64,000 bases of DNA from Gymnothorax reevesii (GCA_029721435.1 CM056582.1:41932611-41996610); one strand, 5' to 3'. Numbered from the stretch's first letter, positions 1 to 11,351 are shown. Translations and numbers: made by a program. Notes: generated by a model from the sequence alone, not told the origin.

Positions 1-714
1 TTTGCCCCTGCCTGCTACCCAGGCAGATCAGCGCCCCACCTCACTTGAGGGTCCTCGAGGACGGAGTCAATGCCGAATTCTGAATTTATTTCATTTCATG
101 TCATTGCGTTGTTAATAAATCTCCTTTTCTTAAATCCGAAGTCTTCGTGATTGAATTTTCAGTTATGGTACTTTTACAACTCTGGTTTCTGATCCATTTG
201 GTATCGAGTATTGAATTGTATCGTTTCAGTATCGTTTTGGTTTCAAGTATCTTTTTGGTATCGAGTATTGTGATACTAAATTTGGTATTGATATCGAACT
301 CAAAGTTTTGGTATCGTGACAACACTAATAAGCACCAATTAAAACGCAGTCAGCAAAGAGCAGGCGGTCACAATGGCATCCCTCAGTACTGCTGATTGCA
401 ACTACCCTCCCTCTTAAGGCCCAGGCTCACCACCCACTCCACATGGTACCCACATGATGCTCCCATACAACACAGGGAAAAGAGGAAAAAAGACAAATTT
501 CATATGATCAATACCATGCAATGAGTCATAAACACACTCTCAAAATACATGCCAAAAATGCCCCTCATCACATTCAAGAGAATCGCACTGCAATTCAGTA
601 AATTTAAGGCCCACCACTCAATTAAATTAACACGGATCCAAGACATCCAATAAATAGCACTTCACACTCAATATATGGCAGGGTCACACCCATTTGTCCA
701 ATACACCCACTTCT
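1..714. other. Unassigned sequence with a hAT-like terminal remnant
   Basis: Between about 190 and 330 the motif GGTATCG/GTATC recurs several times and ends in GTATCGTGACAACACTAA. This resembles the subterminal repeats and end of fish hAT-type elements, but no partner end was found. From 330 to 714 no gene, inverted repeat or tandem repeat is visible. Confidence 0.25.
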
Positions 715-744
715 CCCTAATACTCGGGTAAGCAAAGTTCACCA

Positions 745-1352
745 TCAATTACGGCACCGGGTGCAAGAACCCAATACATGCCTGAGCAGTTATTGAATGG
801 AGGAGAGCAAAGTCCAATTTCAGGGCTCTTTTTGGTGAAAATTTCCAGAATTATGGGCAGCATGGAAATGAAACCCCCAAAAGGCACAATTACACCATAA
901 GGGTAAGTTCCATACCAAATGTAAAGTTTGTAAGTGGCATAGCTTTTGAGTTCTGTCCCGGAAAGGAGACCAAGTCCAATTTTAAGGCCGTTTTTGGTGA
1001 AAATTTCCGAAATTATGGGCAGCATGGAACTGAAACCCCCAGAAGGCACAACTACACCATAAGAGTAAGTTCCATAGCAAATGTGAAGTTTGCAAGTGGC
1101 ATAGTTTTTGAGTTCTGTCCCGGAAAGGAGACAAAGTCCAATTGTAGGGCCGTTTTTGGCGAAGATATCCGAAATTATGGGCAGCATGGAACCGAAACCG
1201 CCAAAAGGCACAACTACACCATGAGGGTAAGTTCCAAACCAAATTTGAAGTTTGTAAGTGGTATTGTTTTTGAGTTATGCTCAAGAGAATGATTGCGGAC
1301 AGACGGACGGTCAGACGGACAGGGTATTACATACCGATGGGATAATAAAAAG
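745..1352 (-). mobile_element. HINE-like element 1 with ~162-bp tandem core
   Basis: Read on the minus strand, it begins near 1352 with TTATCCCATCGG and a GTCCGTCTG-type tetranucleotide tract (1296-1322). A core of about three copies of a 162-bp unit follows; the phrase AAGTTCCA recurs at 905, 1067 and 1229. A short hairpin, GCACC-C-GGTGC, lies near 750-760 at the far side. Order and parts match the other HINE-like elements here, but the subterminal inverted repeat is weak, so the left boundary is approximate. Frames that read through the core only mirror the tandem unit. Confidence 0.5.
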
Positions 1353-1479
1353 GAACAATTCCACAATAGTCCCAGTGGTCTGATGTCTCTGTGCCATGTC
1401 GGCAGCTGGTACAGCCCCCCAGACACCAGTTCGGCCGCGGCTCACCCAGTTCCAGGCAGGTGAGAGTAAGCGGCAATTA

Positions 1480-1614
1480 AGTCGCCTCCATCTTGAAAGT
1501 CACGATAAGTTGATTGATGAGCACAAACGAATAGATTGCAATCTGTTCTCCTATCCGTCCTATTCGTTCGTGCTCGTCAATCGACTTATTCTGACTTTCA
1601 AGATGGAGGCGACT
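1480..1614. repeat. Long hairpin (inverted repeat) MITE-like element
   Basis: Two arms of about 55 bp are near-perfect reverse complements: the left begins AGTCGCCTCCATCTTGAAAG, the right ends CTTTCAAGATGGAGGCGACT. A loop of about 25 bp separates them. No target duplication is obvious. It is probably a fold-back MITE; coding is unlikely although frames stay open across it. Confidence 0.6.
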
Positions 1615-2154
1615 GGAAACTACATTGAGGTACTGTTTGCATTTATAGTATTTTTTATTAAACTACCAGTGCATTTTCAAAGTTCTCACTGCCTTGTTTT
1701 AAATGTCAGGGCCCTCGGAATTCTGCCGATGAAGAGTGGAGCTATTTTGAGCCTTGTTAATGAAGAATAAAATAGCAATTTCTTTGCATGGCAAAGCAAT
1801 GTTCGATTCACAACCATTGTAAGCCTGTTGGGAGCTTCGGCTAAAAATCTATTTATTTCGAAAAGTTGCGTGCGTACGGAGGAGGGGTATTCGACAAAAG
1901 TTAGTACTCATTATCTTGTTTCAATACACGCCAAGTCAATTTCACACCGGAATTCTCCTTTAAAGACGTGTAATACAGCGTTCTCACATTGCCATTGGTC
2001 AGATTCCATTCATTGACAACCCAATAATGTCACCGATCCTGCTGGTAACCGCTAACTACCGATAGTTTCTAATTTGCAGTTTATTAAATTCAATGGGACA
2101 GTTCATTCTCAAGCAAGCATGCTTACGCTTTTTGCCATTAAAGTCATAATAATA
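1615..2154. other. No recognised feature
   Basis: AT-rich sequence with no convincing gene, repeat or terminal signal. Confidence 0.4.
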
Positions 2155-2422
2155 ATGACTAGAACTGTATTTGCGAGAGCCTCCGCCATACCTCCGCCAG
2201 CATAGCTGGATTTGAACTTTGGCCAATATCTCAGCTATTCTTAGGCCTAGATCTGCCAAAATCGAATCATTTGTTCATCCTGTGCTACTCTAACATCCAG
2301 AAACGTTTGGCTAAAATTTATGCAGCCATTTTCAAGATATCCTGATTACAGACAGACAAACACATGAATAAATAAACAAACGGAAGCAAAACATAATCTC
2401 CTGGCGGAAGTAATAATGAGGA
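2155..2422 (-). mobile_element. HINE-like element 2
   Basis: On the minus strand it opens near 2420 with ATTACTTCCGCCAGGAGATT, then GTTTGTCTGTCTG (2345-2360), a short core, the subterminal copy TGGCGGAGGT and a terminus GTTCTAGTC near 2158. Its core is homologous to that of the element at 11890-12267: both carry the phrases for 'CAAAGTTCAAATCCAGCTAT' and 'AGCTGAGATAT'. The two are the clearest case of one subfamily with two copies in this window. Confidence 0.6.
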
Positions 2423-3449
2423 ATACTTGTACAGAGCATCCCACAGATAATGAGTACTAAATAACAATTTTATTTTGAGTATGTATAATTTTGCCAAATT
2501 TGTCAACTTTTATTTCCACATATTACGTGCTGAAAGTCATACTTACAACAAATTAGTAAATAAACGTTTGCCTGCTCCCAGTCTCCTTGCAAACCAGTTT
2601 GCAGGGCTTAATGTAACAGGAAAAACTGGGTGGCAAGAAATGGCAGGTTTGCAACTCGCAAGAGTAGTGTTATACTTGATGATAGAAATATTTGTTTAAA
2701 ACATGCAGTATACTACAGGTGCAGAGCTAGTGGAGGGGACAAATTACTTCTCCTCACAATATAAGGGTGTAACAGATGCGCTTCGTGCATAGCTCAGATG
2801 CACAGAGGACAGGAAGTTTAGGACTGGACTGAGGTACAAGGATGGACTTGGTTGTACTTTTTATGCCTATTGCACAACAGAAAGCACACACATTGCAATA
2901 CAAAACATAATGGAAACAAGGTTCCTCAACACTATTAGAAATACAGACTGGGCTTTAGCTGCAGTAACAATGTATTACAAAACAAAAGGAAGCAAGGTTC
3001 TGTTAAATTAAGTGCTGGCATAAAACAATAAACAGCACTTTGTTAAATCTTGAGAATAATACACGCAACATGTGCAAAATACTTCTATACAAGACTAGGA
3101 ATATAGCACACACGTGTAGTGACAATGCTTTGCGAAGGCTAAGTGCAACGCTTGATCTTAAATAGAGCACCGCACAGTGGCTAATGAACAACAGGTGCAG
3201 GTGATAATTAAATAATGGGTAAAGTGCAGTCAAGGTCTTAGTAGACTGGTGCACTAGATGGCTGGAGGCATGGTCTAACAAAGGGTGAGGATATTGTACA
3301 GAACAGGGACCAAACACCAAAAAGAATTGTGCACTACTCAGTCAGGCATGATTACACGAAAGCATATTAGAAAGGAAAGTTGCCTGAAATAAAAAGTGCA
3401 AATATTGACAACAGTTACATGTTAGGAGTCAAAGTACAGTTCACAACTA
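2423..3449. other. No recognised feature
   Basis: Contains open frames on both strands (the longest about 105 codons, minus strand, 3003-3320) with low-complexity hydrophobic translations and no domain. No repeat ends were found. Confidence 0.4.
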
Positions 3450-3895
3450 AACTAGATAACTTGGTCGCCTCAGGAACCGAGTCGTGTATCTCCCCAATCC
3501 CCAAATTTAGAACAAAATGGCCGCTGGCAGCCATATTGGACGTCCGAATTCGACGGAAATCGGTCTTGAGCATTGTCATATATATATCTTGGCCTGTGTA
3601 AAATTTTTAAACATTCCTGTAATAATTGTGGCTTCCAGAGCCAGGTGCATAAAAAATTTCAGACGAAGTGGCTGCCGGCAGCCAAATTGGACGCCAGAAA
3701 TGGATGAAAATCGGTCTTGAGCATTGTCATATATATATATATATATATATTTTTTTTTTGTCTGTGTCAAATTTGAAAAAATTCTTGTAATAATTGTGGT
3801 TTCCAGAGCCCGGACATAAAATCTCTGCAGCGGCGGTGGCAGCGGCCCCTGAACTAAACCATAGTATCTTCCGACTGTCGTCGGGGAGATACAAA
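3450..3895 (-). mobile_element. HINE-like element 3
   Basis: On the minus strand a 5' hairpin lies at 3864-3892: GTATCT and CCGAC pair with GTCGG and AGATAC around a GACA loop. The arm GTATCTCCCC recurs inverted at 3486-3495, next to the other end, and the terminus is CTAGTT (plus 3450-3455). The core holds two copies, about 150 bp apart, of a unit containing 'AAATCGGTCTTGAGCATTGT'. There is no clear GTCY tract in this copy. Confidence 0.6.
3729..3759. repeat. (AT)n followed by poly-T microsatellite
   Basis: About eleven AT dinucleotides run directly into ten T residues, inside the core of HINE-like element 3. The equivalent place in the other core copy (3581-3592) has only a few AT units, so the tract expanded after the core duplicated. 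Confidence 0.9.
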
Positions 3896-4679
3896 TATGC
3901 ATTATTCATCGAAGCCAGTCACTGGATTTTCTGAGAAATTTTTCCTGAAAAAAAATTCTAGTGTGAAAAAGCTAACAGGTTGCCCAGTAGAGTGCAGCAT
4001 AATGCATAAAATAGCGCCATTTTTAAACATTTTCCGGGGGGTAGGACATTCCACAGGACCCCCCTAAGTTCACTTATGCCATTGGCCTTCGTTATTCTGG
4101 GCCTGTGGCGCACTATGCTCACTTGCTCGGACAACCAGAACTTTCCATGGGTCAAGTAAACTTTCTTACTTGCCCTATCGGACAAGTGCTGTAAAATACT
4201 AAATGTCTATCCCTGCATTGAATCACCCCAGCCTGCTCAATGAAACTTTTCAAATGTGATCCTCTCCTGCAATTCCATATTTTGAGGGAATATGACACTT
4301 TTTCCCCCGTTTTTGGTTGTGAACCCTCCTGTATCTTAGGCTTGAGGCAAGCCAAACAAATAAAGGTAATGTATTCCATTTTGGAAAATAAATAAAATTT
4401 TTCCATTTTACCAAAAAATACCCCCAGCTGGTTACTCTTGGTTCTTTGCAGACGATGTTGCAGTTGTAGCACAAGATGGGAACTCAATTCAACTCTTTTG
4501 TTTTCCGGCCATGGGGTGCTTAAGGAATGAGTTGAGTGCAAAGCAAAGTTTTTGCAACTAATGATGTTAAGTAAGTTTATTGATTGGATCAGTCATGTGA
4601 AGTAAAAAAATCTAGAAGGCAGGAAAATATTTTGTTGAAAACATTTTTTTTTCAAATCCCCCCGTTGGCGGTAATAAGC
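3896..4679. other. Unassigned, possibly old transposon remnant
   Basis: The stretch 4030-4190 includes a C/G-run segment (CCGGGGGGTAGG, GGACCCCCCTAAG) reminiscent of the 3' portions of fish hAT elements. No terminal repeats or intact frame were found. Confidence 0.25.
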
Positions 4680-4687
4680 TTCTATAT

Positions 4688-4892
4688 CAGGGATACTCAC
4701 TCTTTTCCAGAATGAGCCGCAGTGGGTGCAGGCTTTCATTCTAACCATGCAGTTACACACCTGATTCTACTTATCAAGGGTCTATGGCAAAAGCTTTAAG
4801 GGTTCATTAGTAGAATCAGGTGTGGGACAGGTTGGATAGAGCGAAAGCCTGCACCCACTGTGGCTCATTCTGGAAAAGAATGAGTATCCCTG
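4688..4892. mobile_element. hAT MITE with perfect 8-bp target duplication
   Basis: A 205-bp near-palindrome. The termini CAGGGATACTCACTCTTTTC and GAATGAGTATCCCTG are inverted copies extending about 65 bp. It is flanked by TTCTATAT at 4680-4687 and 4893-4900, an exact 8-bp duplication as hAT transposases make. It has no coding capacity and would be moved in trans. Confidence 0.9.
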
Positions 4893-6123
4893 TTCTATAT
4901 GTTTACTTTTTAGAAATGGCAAAAAAATATATTTGTTGCTTTCTGCCGCCTGAAATTATTACTTTTTTCACTTATTTTCTCTCTAATGTTGTACCGGAGA
5001 CTTGGTCTGAGAATGTCTCTCTCGTGTAGTCTCAACATAGTACAGCTTAGAGTAATTTCACTAACATTTGCTGGCCAAAATCAACATGGTGCCGCTGCAC
5101 AAATTTGAACCATTTTGCTCTCAAAGTGGGATTGACACATGTATCAAAATGGCTGATGTACAAACTCTATTTGTCCGGGGCCACGTGATTTCAACCTCCT
5201 TTCTTCACTGCCTTCCTCTTGCTTTCCACAGTTTTGTGTTGTGAGTCAAATCAACTGACCTCACAAGAGTGCAGTGCTGTGAAAAAGTATTTGCCCTCTT
5301 CCTGATTTCTTGCTTTTTGCATATTTTTCACAATTAAATGTTTCAGATCATCAAACAAATTTTAATAGTAGACAAAGATAACCCGAGTAAATACAAAATG
5401 CAGTTTAGAAATGATTATTTCATTTATCACGGGGAAAAACCTATTCAAACCTACCTGGCCCTATGTGAAAAAGTAAAACCCCCCTTCTTAAATCATGAAT
5501 TAACTGTGGTTTAACACATTTTTTTAGTCCAATTTCACAAGCCACACCCAGGCCTGATTACTGCCAGACCAGTTGAATCAAGAAATCACTTAAATATAAC
5601 CTGTCTGACAAAGTGAAGTGGGCTAAAAGATCTCAAAAAGTGACACTTCAGGCTGCGAACTTAAGAAATTCAAGAACAGATGATTAACAAAGAAATTGAC
5701 ATCTATCAATGTGGAAAAGGTTGCTCAGTCATTTCTAAGGCTTTTGGACTTTGGAGAAAACTTGGAACAGTGGTGAACCTTCCCAGGAGTGGCTGGCCAA
5801 CCAAAATTACTCCAAGAGTACATCGACGACTCATCGAGGAGGTCACAAAAGAACCCAAAACGAGATCTGAAGAACTGCAGACCTCACTTGCCTCAGTTAA
5901 GGTCAGTGTTCATGATTCAACAATAAGAAAGAGACTGGAAAAATGGCATCCATGGGAGAGTTCCCAGGCAAAAACCACTGCTTATCTCACATTTGCCAAA
6001 AAAACATCTTGATGATCCCCAAGACTTTTGGGAAAATATTCTGTGGACTGACGAGACAAAAGTTGGACTTTTTGGGAGCTGGGCGTCCCGTTACATCAGG
6101 CGTAAAACTAACACGGCATTTCA

Positions 6124-6962
6124 AAATAGTGCGCTATAGCTAGCAGGACCCCTCAGCCCCGAGCTTTATTTGAGCATGTGCATCATCTGTGCGTTGTATC
6201 ACTAGAAAGTCAGTGTGAGAATGTTGTAGCATTTTGCTGCTGACCTGCTATCAGTGCTTGTGAAGTTCGAAGCATTTTCTCCCTGTCGTGCATTCCAATG
6301 GAAGTTTTCCAGCTGATGTGCCAGAGAAGTATCCACATTGTGACAAGACTCGACTAGCTAATGTCCGTGATCCGAGTGATGTGATGAAACCGGCTGTAAG
6401 TATCCATATTCTGACTCAACTAGTGTCCGTGATTCGAGAGACACAGCGGGAGCAGCTGTAAGTATCCACTGTGTGACATGATTCGACTAATGTCCGTGAT
6501 TCGTGAGACATGATGAAACTGGCTGCAAGTATCCACATTGTGACATGACTTGACTAATGTCCGTGATTCGAGAGACGTGGCGGGAGCAGCTGTAAGTATC
6601 CACAGTGTGACATCACTCGACTAATGTCCTTGATTCGAGAGATGTGACAATGAACCAGCTGTAAGTATCCATACTGTGACATGACTGGACTTATGTCTGT
6701 GTGATCAGTGAAATCGTTTTGGAGTTATTGCGCAGAATGTGATTTCAAGATGGCGGCTGTGGTGGCCATATTGGATATCAGAGCGCGACCAAAATCGATA
6801 GGCTTCTGTAGTTCCACACCCCCAACATGCACTTCAAAAACGAAAGTGATCGGTGAAGTCGTGTTGGAGTTATTGCGCGGAATACGAAATTGTTGACAGA
6901 CAGATGGACGGATGCCGTGTGTGACGACAATACCCCTAGCCCTTTCGGGCTGAGGGGTAATA
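6124..6962 (-). mobile_element. HINE-like element 4 inserted in Tc1
   Basis: On the minus strand it starts TTACCCCTCAGCCC at 6962-6949. This forms a hairpin ACCCCT(C)AGCCC-GAAA-GGGCTAGGGGT, with a GAAA loop and one bulge. A CCGTCCATCTGTCTGTC tract follows near 6900, then a core with a 67-bp minisatellite, then GGGCTGAGGGGT, the inverted copy of the 5' arm, near 6148-6160. It ends close to CACTATTT. It separates two Tc1 transposase blocks that are contiguous in the family, so it landed after the Tc1. Confidence 0.65.
6327..6730. repeat. ~67-bp minisatellite core, about six units
   Basis: AAGTATCCA recurs at 6327, 6398, 6460, 6527, 6594 and 6663, each followed by TGTGACATGA-like and AATGTCCGTGATTCG-like blocks. 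Alternate units end in GATGAAACNGGCT or GGGAGCAGCT, suggesting a higher-order dimer. It forms the core of HINE-like element 4. Confidence 0.85.
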
Positions 6963-7680
6963 AAAAGAATCATGCCAAAAGTCAAACATGGTGATGGTAT
7001 TGTGATGGTCTGGGCCTGCAGGACCTGGACGACTTGCCATAATTGATGGAACCATGAATTCTGCTCTCTACTGGAAAATCCTGAAGGAGAATATCCGACC
7101 ATCAGTTTGTGACCTCAAGCGCAAGCACACTTGAGTTAAACAGCAGGACAAAGATCAGAAACACACTAGCAAGTCCTCCTTTGAATGGCTTTAAAAAAAA
7201 TGAAGATTTTGGAGTGGTCTAGTCAAAGTCCGGACTTAAATCTGATTGAGATACTCTGGTATGACCTTAAATAGGCCTTCATGCTCAAAAATCCTCCAAT
7301 GTGGCAAAAATAAAATTGTTGTTGCCGGGGGTGGCACAAGCAGGTAATAGGATTTAGGGGGCAATTACTTTTTCACATAGGGCCAGGTAGGTTTAGATAG
7401 CTTTTTCCCCTTAATGAATGAAGATAAAAATCAAGAGAACACAAGATAAAAATCACATAATGCACACTTTGACCTTTTACCGAATGAAACTGTCATTTAA
7501 TTGTAATATTCATAATGCACACACGCATTTTCATAAATCTGAGACAGATTATTGTTCCTGTCTCAAAACAACATGGCCAAATACATATTAGAGCATTGTG
7601 GTGTGTTTCTAACTCCCATGTAACATGTGCAAGACTGCTTGTTTCTGTGTACGTGCATTCATTTACACATATGTAAAATA

Positions 7681-7758
7681 TACTGCTCAAAAAAATAAAA
7701 GGAACACTTAAACAACAAAATATAACTCCAAGTGTTCCCTTTATTTTTTTGAGCAGTG
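7681..7758. mobile_element. 78-bp Tc1-type MITE
   Basis: Terminal repeats CTGCTCAAAAAAATAAA and its complement enclose about 25 bp, and TA lies on both sides (7679-7680 and 7759-7760). The terminus matches the common fish Tc1 end CACTGCTCAAAAAAATAAAG. It is far below autonomous size. Confidence 0.8.
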
Positions 7759-7831
7759 TATTTTTTAAAAATTGTGATTATGTGTTTACACATGCATGCA
7801 TACGTTTCTACAGACCGTCTATGTATGTGCA

Positions 7832-8260
7832 CTGCCCGGCCAAAAAATGTTGTGCACTTTAATGTTTTCTTAAACTGTTGTTTCAACAGCCATATGCAAC
7901 ATCACAACATTTATTCGCCCTCAGAGTTGCATTAATTTTTGGCTGAGATCTTATATTGACGATGGCAAGGTGGAATCACTCCATAAAGTACTCCTCAGCA
8001 CATCCTGAAGAGTTTCAGAGGGATTAATATTGCCTTGGACAGTTCTTAACCCAATTCCAGTGATTTCAGCAATCTACTCAGTTGTTTTCTTTGCTTGATG
8101 CAGGCCCTTATAATTAGCCCCTGATGTAACAGAGTAACATATTTTCCACAACCACAAGAAATGTCTTCCGACATGGTTGCATTAGAAATGAAAAACTACA
8201 CGTTGTTGCCAGGTGAAACATGTTAAACACTGCAGTGATGATCCAATCACAGGCTTAGTT
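7832..8260 (-). mobile_element. Tc1-type fragment of a third family
   Basis: Begins with CACTGCCCGGCCAAAAAATG, a Tc1 terminal repeat different from the two families nearby. It continues into minus-strand transposon sequence ending near GTTTCACCTGGCAACAACG (reverse of 8195-8215) and 'GATTGGATCATCACTGCAGT' (reverse of about 8230-8250). No transposase frame is open for long. It is a truncated copy without its second end. Confidence 0.55.
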
Positions 8261-8371
8261 TTGGCCAGAGAGCATTTCTGCTTTGGCAAGTGTGTGTACA
8301 GTGTGCAGCAGAAATCATTACCTCTGGCCTTTGAATCCAAATCCACCCTTTGTTTTCTTTTCTCCCAGGTA

Positions 8372-9490
8372 ATTATATCCCCGAACGCCGAATGACGTTC
8401 CAGGGGATATTATGTTTTTGGCCCGACCGCCGCCGCCGCACTACGTGTTAACGCGATAACTTCAGTAATATTTCAATTACAAATTCCAAATTTTGCACAT
8501 AAGTAAGTATCATAAAGAGGAAGAACTGACTCGATTTTGGACAATTTACGATGTCTATATTGGCCACCAGGGGCCAAAAACTGATTTAATTGTTAACGCG
8601 ATAACTGCAGTAATATTTCAATTAGAAATTCCAAGTTTTGCATATAAGTAAGTATCATAAAGAGGAAGAACTGATTCGATTTTGGACAATTTACAATTTC
8701 TAGATTGGCCATCAGGGGCCAAAAACTGAAATAATCACTGTTCCACGATAACTTCAGTAATATTTCAATTAAAAATTTCAAGTTTTGCACATAAGTAAGT
8801 ATCATAAAGAGGAAGAACTGATCCGATTTTGGACTACTTACGATCTCTAGATTGGCAGCCAGGGGCCAAAAACTGATTTAAGTGTTAATACGATTACTGC
8901 AGTAATATTTCAATTAGAAATTCTAAGTTTTGCATATAAGTAAGTACCATAAAGAGGAAGAACTGATTCGATTTTGGACAATTTACAATTTCTAGATTGG
9001 CCACCAGGGGCCAAAAACTGAAAAAATCACTGTTATCATGTCTCTGGAAATATTAGTCCAATTGACCTCAAATCAACTGCAAATGAAAGTTCATGACCTG
9101 AGGATTTGTCCCACAATGACATTATACCTGTTTGGTTCAAAATTTTGACACAAGGTGGAGCTTTGTCACGTAAAATTCACCATTTTTGCTATATCTTTGG
9201 AACTAATTCTCCAATTGACATGGAACTAAGTGCAACTGCAAGGTCATGACCTCACAACGTGTCACATGATGACATCATACCTGTATATTTCAATATTTTT
9301 CCACCAGGTGGCGCTTTGTGATGGAAAATTACCATTTTGGCCATATCTTCAGAACCATTTGACCGATTGACCTGAAATTAAGTTCAAATGAAAGTCTATT
9401 CAAGGTCTACTCAAGGATTGGGGAATTACATGATTGGGGCCATTCGAGGATATACCCCCAGTCGTCGCCTCCGACGGCATAAGGCTAGTT
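8372..9490 (+). mobile_element. HINE-like element 5, large with four-unit core
   Basis: The 5' hairpin at 8376-8409 pairs TATCCCC-GAACG with CGTTC-CA-GGGGATA. The core has four ~146-bp tandem units. The arm recurs as TTCGAGGATATA at 9443-9454. A 3' hairpin CGTCG-CCTC-CGACG (9463-9476) is followed by CTAGTT at 9485-9490. A GTCY tract is absent; a CCGCCGCCGC run sits there instead. No protein is encoded. Confidence 0.75.
8447..9030. repeat. Four tandem units of ~146 bp
   Basis: GATAACTNCAGTAATATTTC recurs at about 8453, 8599, 8746 and 8890. Each unit contains 'AGAGGAAGAACTGA' and ends 'AGGGGCCAAAAACTGA'. Units 1 and 3 resemble each other, as do units 2 and 4, which suggests dimer duplication. 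Confidence 0.9.
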
Positions 9491-10663
9491 AATTGATAAA
9501 TTAATAAACTGAACAATTAATGCTTCTGATTGGCTAGAATGCCTTTACACCAGGTTCAGGGATGGTGGAAAACCTGCAGTTCTCACCCCGAGAGGACCAT
9601 GATTTGATGATCCCCGGCGCACTGTGTGCTAAAATTTCACGTCTCAATAATGTTTTGTTCTTGAATTTCCCCTTCTCCTGACCTGACCGTGCTTATGCAG
9701 ATCCACAGTGGCATCACCCTATACTCAATTCTCCACCCTCTGTTGTCTACCTCAGGGTGATGTTCTGGCTTACCTCCAAGGTTGGCTCAAGCCCCTGTGC
9801 TCCTTGGAACTGATAAATATTTAAAACCCTGTTTCTTGCTCCTTACGTACGCAGCCGTGCAATCTTTTTTCATTTGGGTTCCAAAAGCCATAGGCAGCTA
9901 ATTAAGGGGTTTTTGCTCTCGCAGGTATTAGCTAGGAAGATAACACAGTATCATATTAGAAGAGAGCAGTCTTGACGGACGGCACTTCTCGGTGGGCAAA
10001 CTGTGGTCCAGATTGAAGGATTCTGGGACTTCAATGCTAATAAGATAGCAATAATGGTGCGACTGGTCTTGTTGGGCAGAGTGGAGGGGGTCTGAGGGTA
10101 TTTACATGCTCTTTAGAGCTCAAGCATACATAGCAAAGAAAGGGATACTGCTGCACTCAAAACAGGCCCCCCCACCCATCTGGCGAATCCTGCCAAGCCA
10201 TACATTTTGCTGCTGGCACAGACACTGATCTCTGGCCAACTGGGGGAGCTGTCTTGCCCTGGCCCTTCGAGGCAAAATCGCCTTCTGAAGCCGATGCAAC
10301 AGCAATCTGCAAATCCGACCGCCAGTGAGAAGCCAGGGCTACAGACATTATCCTCATTTCATTTGAATTGAAAATGCTGCCACAATTCTGCTCAGCCTGT
10401 AAAATTCAGGTTCTGAGGGCAAATTTCCTGCATGTTATTTTGTTTTAACCACCTGGATTGCTGATCTTTCTGCAAGACGGCTGATATACCAATTAAAATC
10501 AGGGGGCTGAGGAAAAGCACGGTACTTACTCAACAAGTTTTACTTCCTGTGCCCTGAAAGCACACTTTGTGCAAAGAAAAGAATTCAAGTTCGCAAAGCA
10601 TAATATACTAAAGCATATCATTCTATAACATCAGTGATTTGGGTAAGTAAAATGCAGGTTGCA
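9491..10663. other. No recognised feature
   Basis: No transposon ends or convincing genes. A more GC-rich island (10150-10350) has short frames on the minus strand without a recognisable domain. Confidence 0.35.
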
Positions 10664-10719
10664 CCCCAGAGAAGGGCTGCAACTAACAATTATTTTAATA
10701 GTCAATTGATCTATCGATT

Positions 10720-11350
10720 ATTTTTCAGATTAATTGATAAATCAGATAAAAAACATTTGTCATTTAAATCCTTTTATTCCAAAATAGATTATTCAAAATT
10801 GACAGCAGTGCAAAAAAGTGCACAAATAACAGGTCACTGCTTAAACGTACCAGAGAAATTCAAGTGGTATTGATCATTATAATAATACTTAAAAATAAAT
10901 AAATCACAGCCTGTTACATGTTGTCAGGCTTTGCTATGTCAAATTGCAATGGACCCATACACACTAAAAACATTCAAAAGTATGCTATACAACATCTGCA
11001 AAATATATAGGCGCATGTTTTTTTAAGTGCACAAAAAGGGGTATTTTCTTTAACAAACCTCAACTGTCAGAACAGTAACAAACCATAAATGATAAACAAA
11101 AATGCAAATCACTCTTAACAGGATTTTGTTTGAACAGAAACACAACGGTAGCAGTCTTAGCACCTAATGCTGCAAAGTCCAAGCTATCAAAAGTTATACA
11201 TACTCATACAAGTTATACATACTCTCACTCACAAATGTACTGACTTGCGCAAATCCATGTGGAACAGGTGGCACTGAGCATGCATCAACGGTGCCAGTGG
11301 GGCTTGCCACAGCCTTAGTCACCGGCGAGGTCCATATAATACTGTTGATA
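10720..11350. other. hAT subterminal and untranslated region
   Basis: AT-rich 3'-side sequence of the giant hAT. No gene or separate repeat is seen. Confidence 0.4.
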
Positions 11351-11351
11351 G

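Larger units (their letters stand above)
5680..7330 (+). pseudogene. Tc1-type transposase pseudogene
   Basis: The first part (5680-6012) encodes the N-terminal paired-like helix-turn-helix region: a GKGCSVISKAFGLWRKLGTV segment followed by the GRP-like 'RSGWPTKIT' linker. The catalytic region follows in another frame, with 'LWTDETKVGLFGSW' holding the first catalytic Asp near 6040. The frame is then broken by an insertion at about 6123 and resumes at 6966 with the 'MPKVKHGDG' block and later 'SPDLNLIEILWYDLK' near 7225, which carries the last acidic residue. Several frameshifts and a large insertion rule out function. This family is normally about 340 aa. Confidence 0.8.
5272..7440 (+). mobile_element. 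Tc1/mariner element, interrupted and degraded
   Basis: The left inverted repeat begins CAGTGCTGTGAAAAAGTATT at 5272 and its inner part includes CTACCTGGCCCTATGTGAAA. The right side carries the complementary TTTCACATAGGGCCAGGTAG at 7371-7390. Between them lies a Tc1 transposase pseudogene split by HINE-like element 4 (6124-6962). The right end fades into AT-rich DNA near 7440 with no clear TA. A second fragment of the same family lies at 12291-12548. Confidence 0.8.

Noticed and set aside
717..1211. 164-codon minus-strand frame with internally repeated peptides
   Set aside because: The peptide repeats simply follow the 162-bp tandem DNA unit of HINE-like element 1; no sign of coding selection.
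3003..3320. 105-codon minus-strand open frame
   Set aside because: Low-complexity hydrophobic translation, no domain, no splice or promoter context.
6327..6730. Regularly spaced repeats resembling a CRISPR array
   Set aside because: Units are directly adjacent, diverged and without unique spacers; the context is a vertebrate transposon.
10120..10357. GC-rich island with minus-strand frames, considered as a host exon
   Set aside because: No splice-bounded frame with recognisable protein similarity; overlapping frames are equally open.
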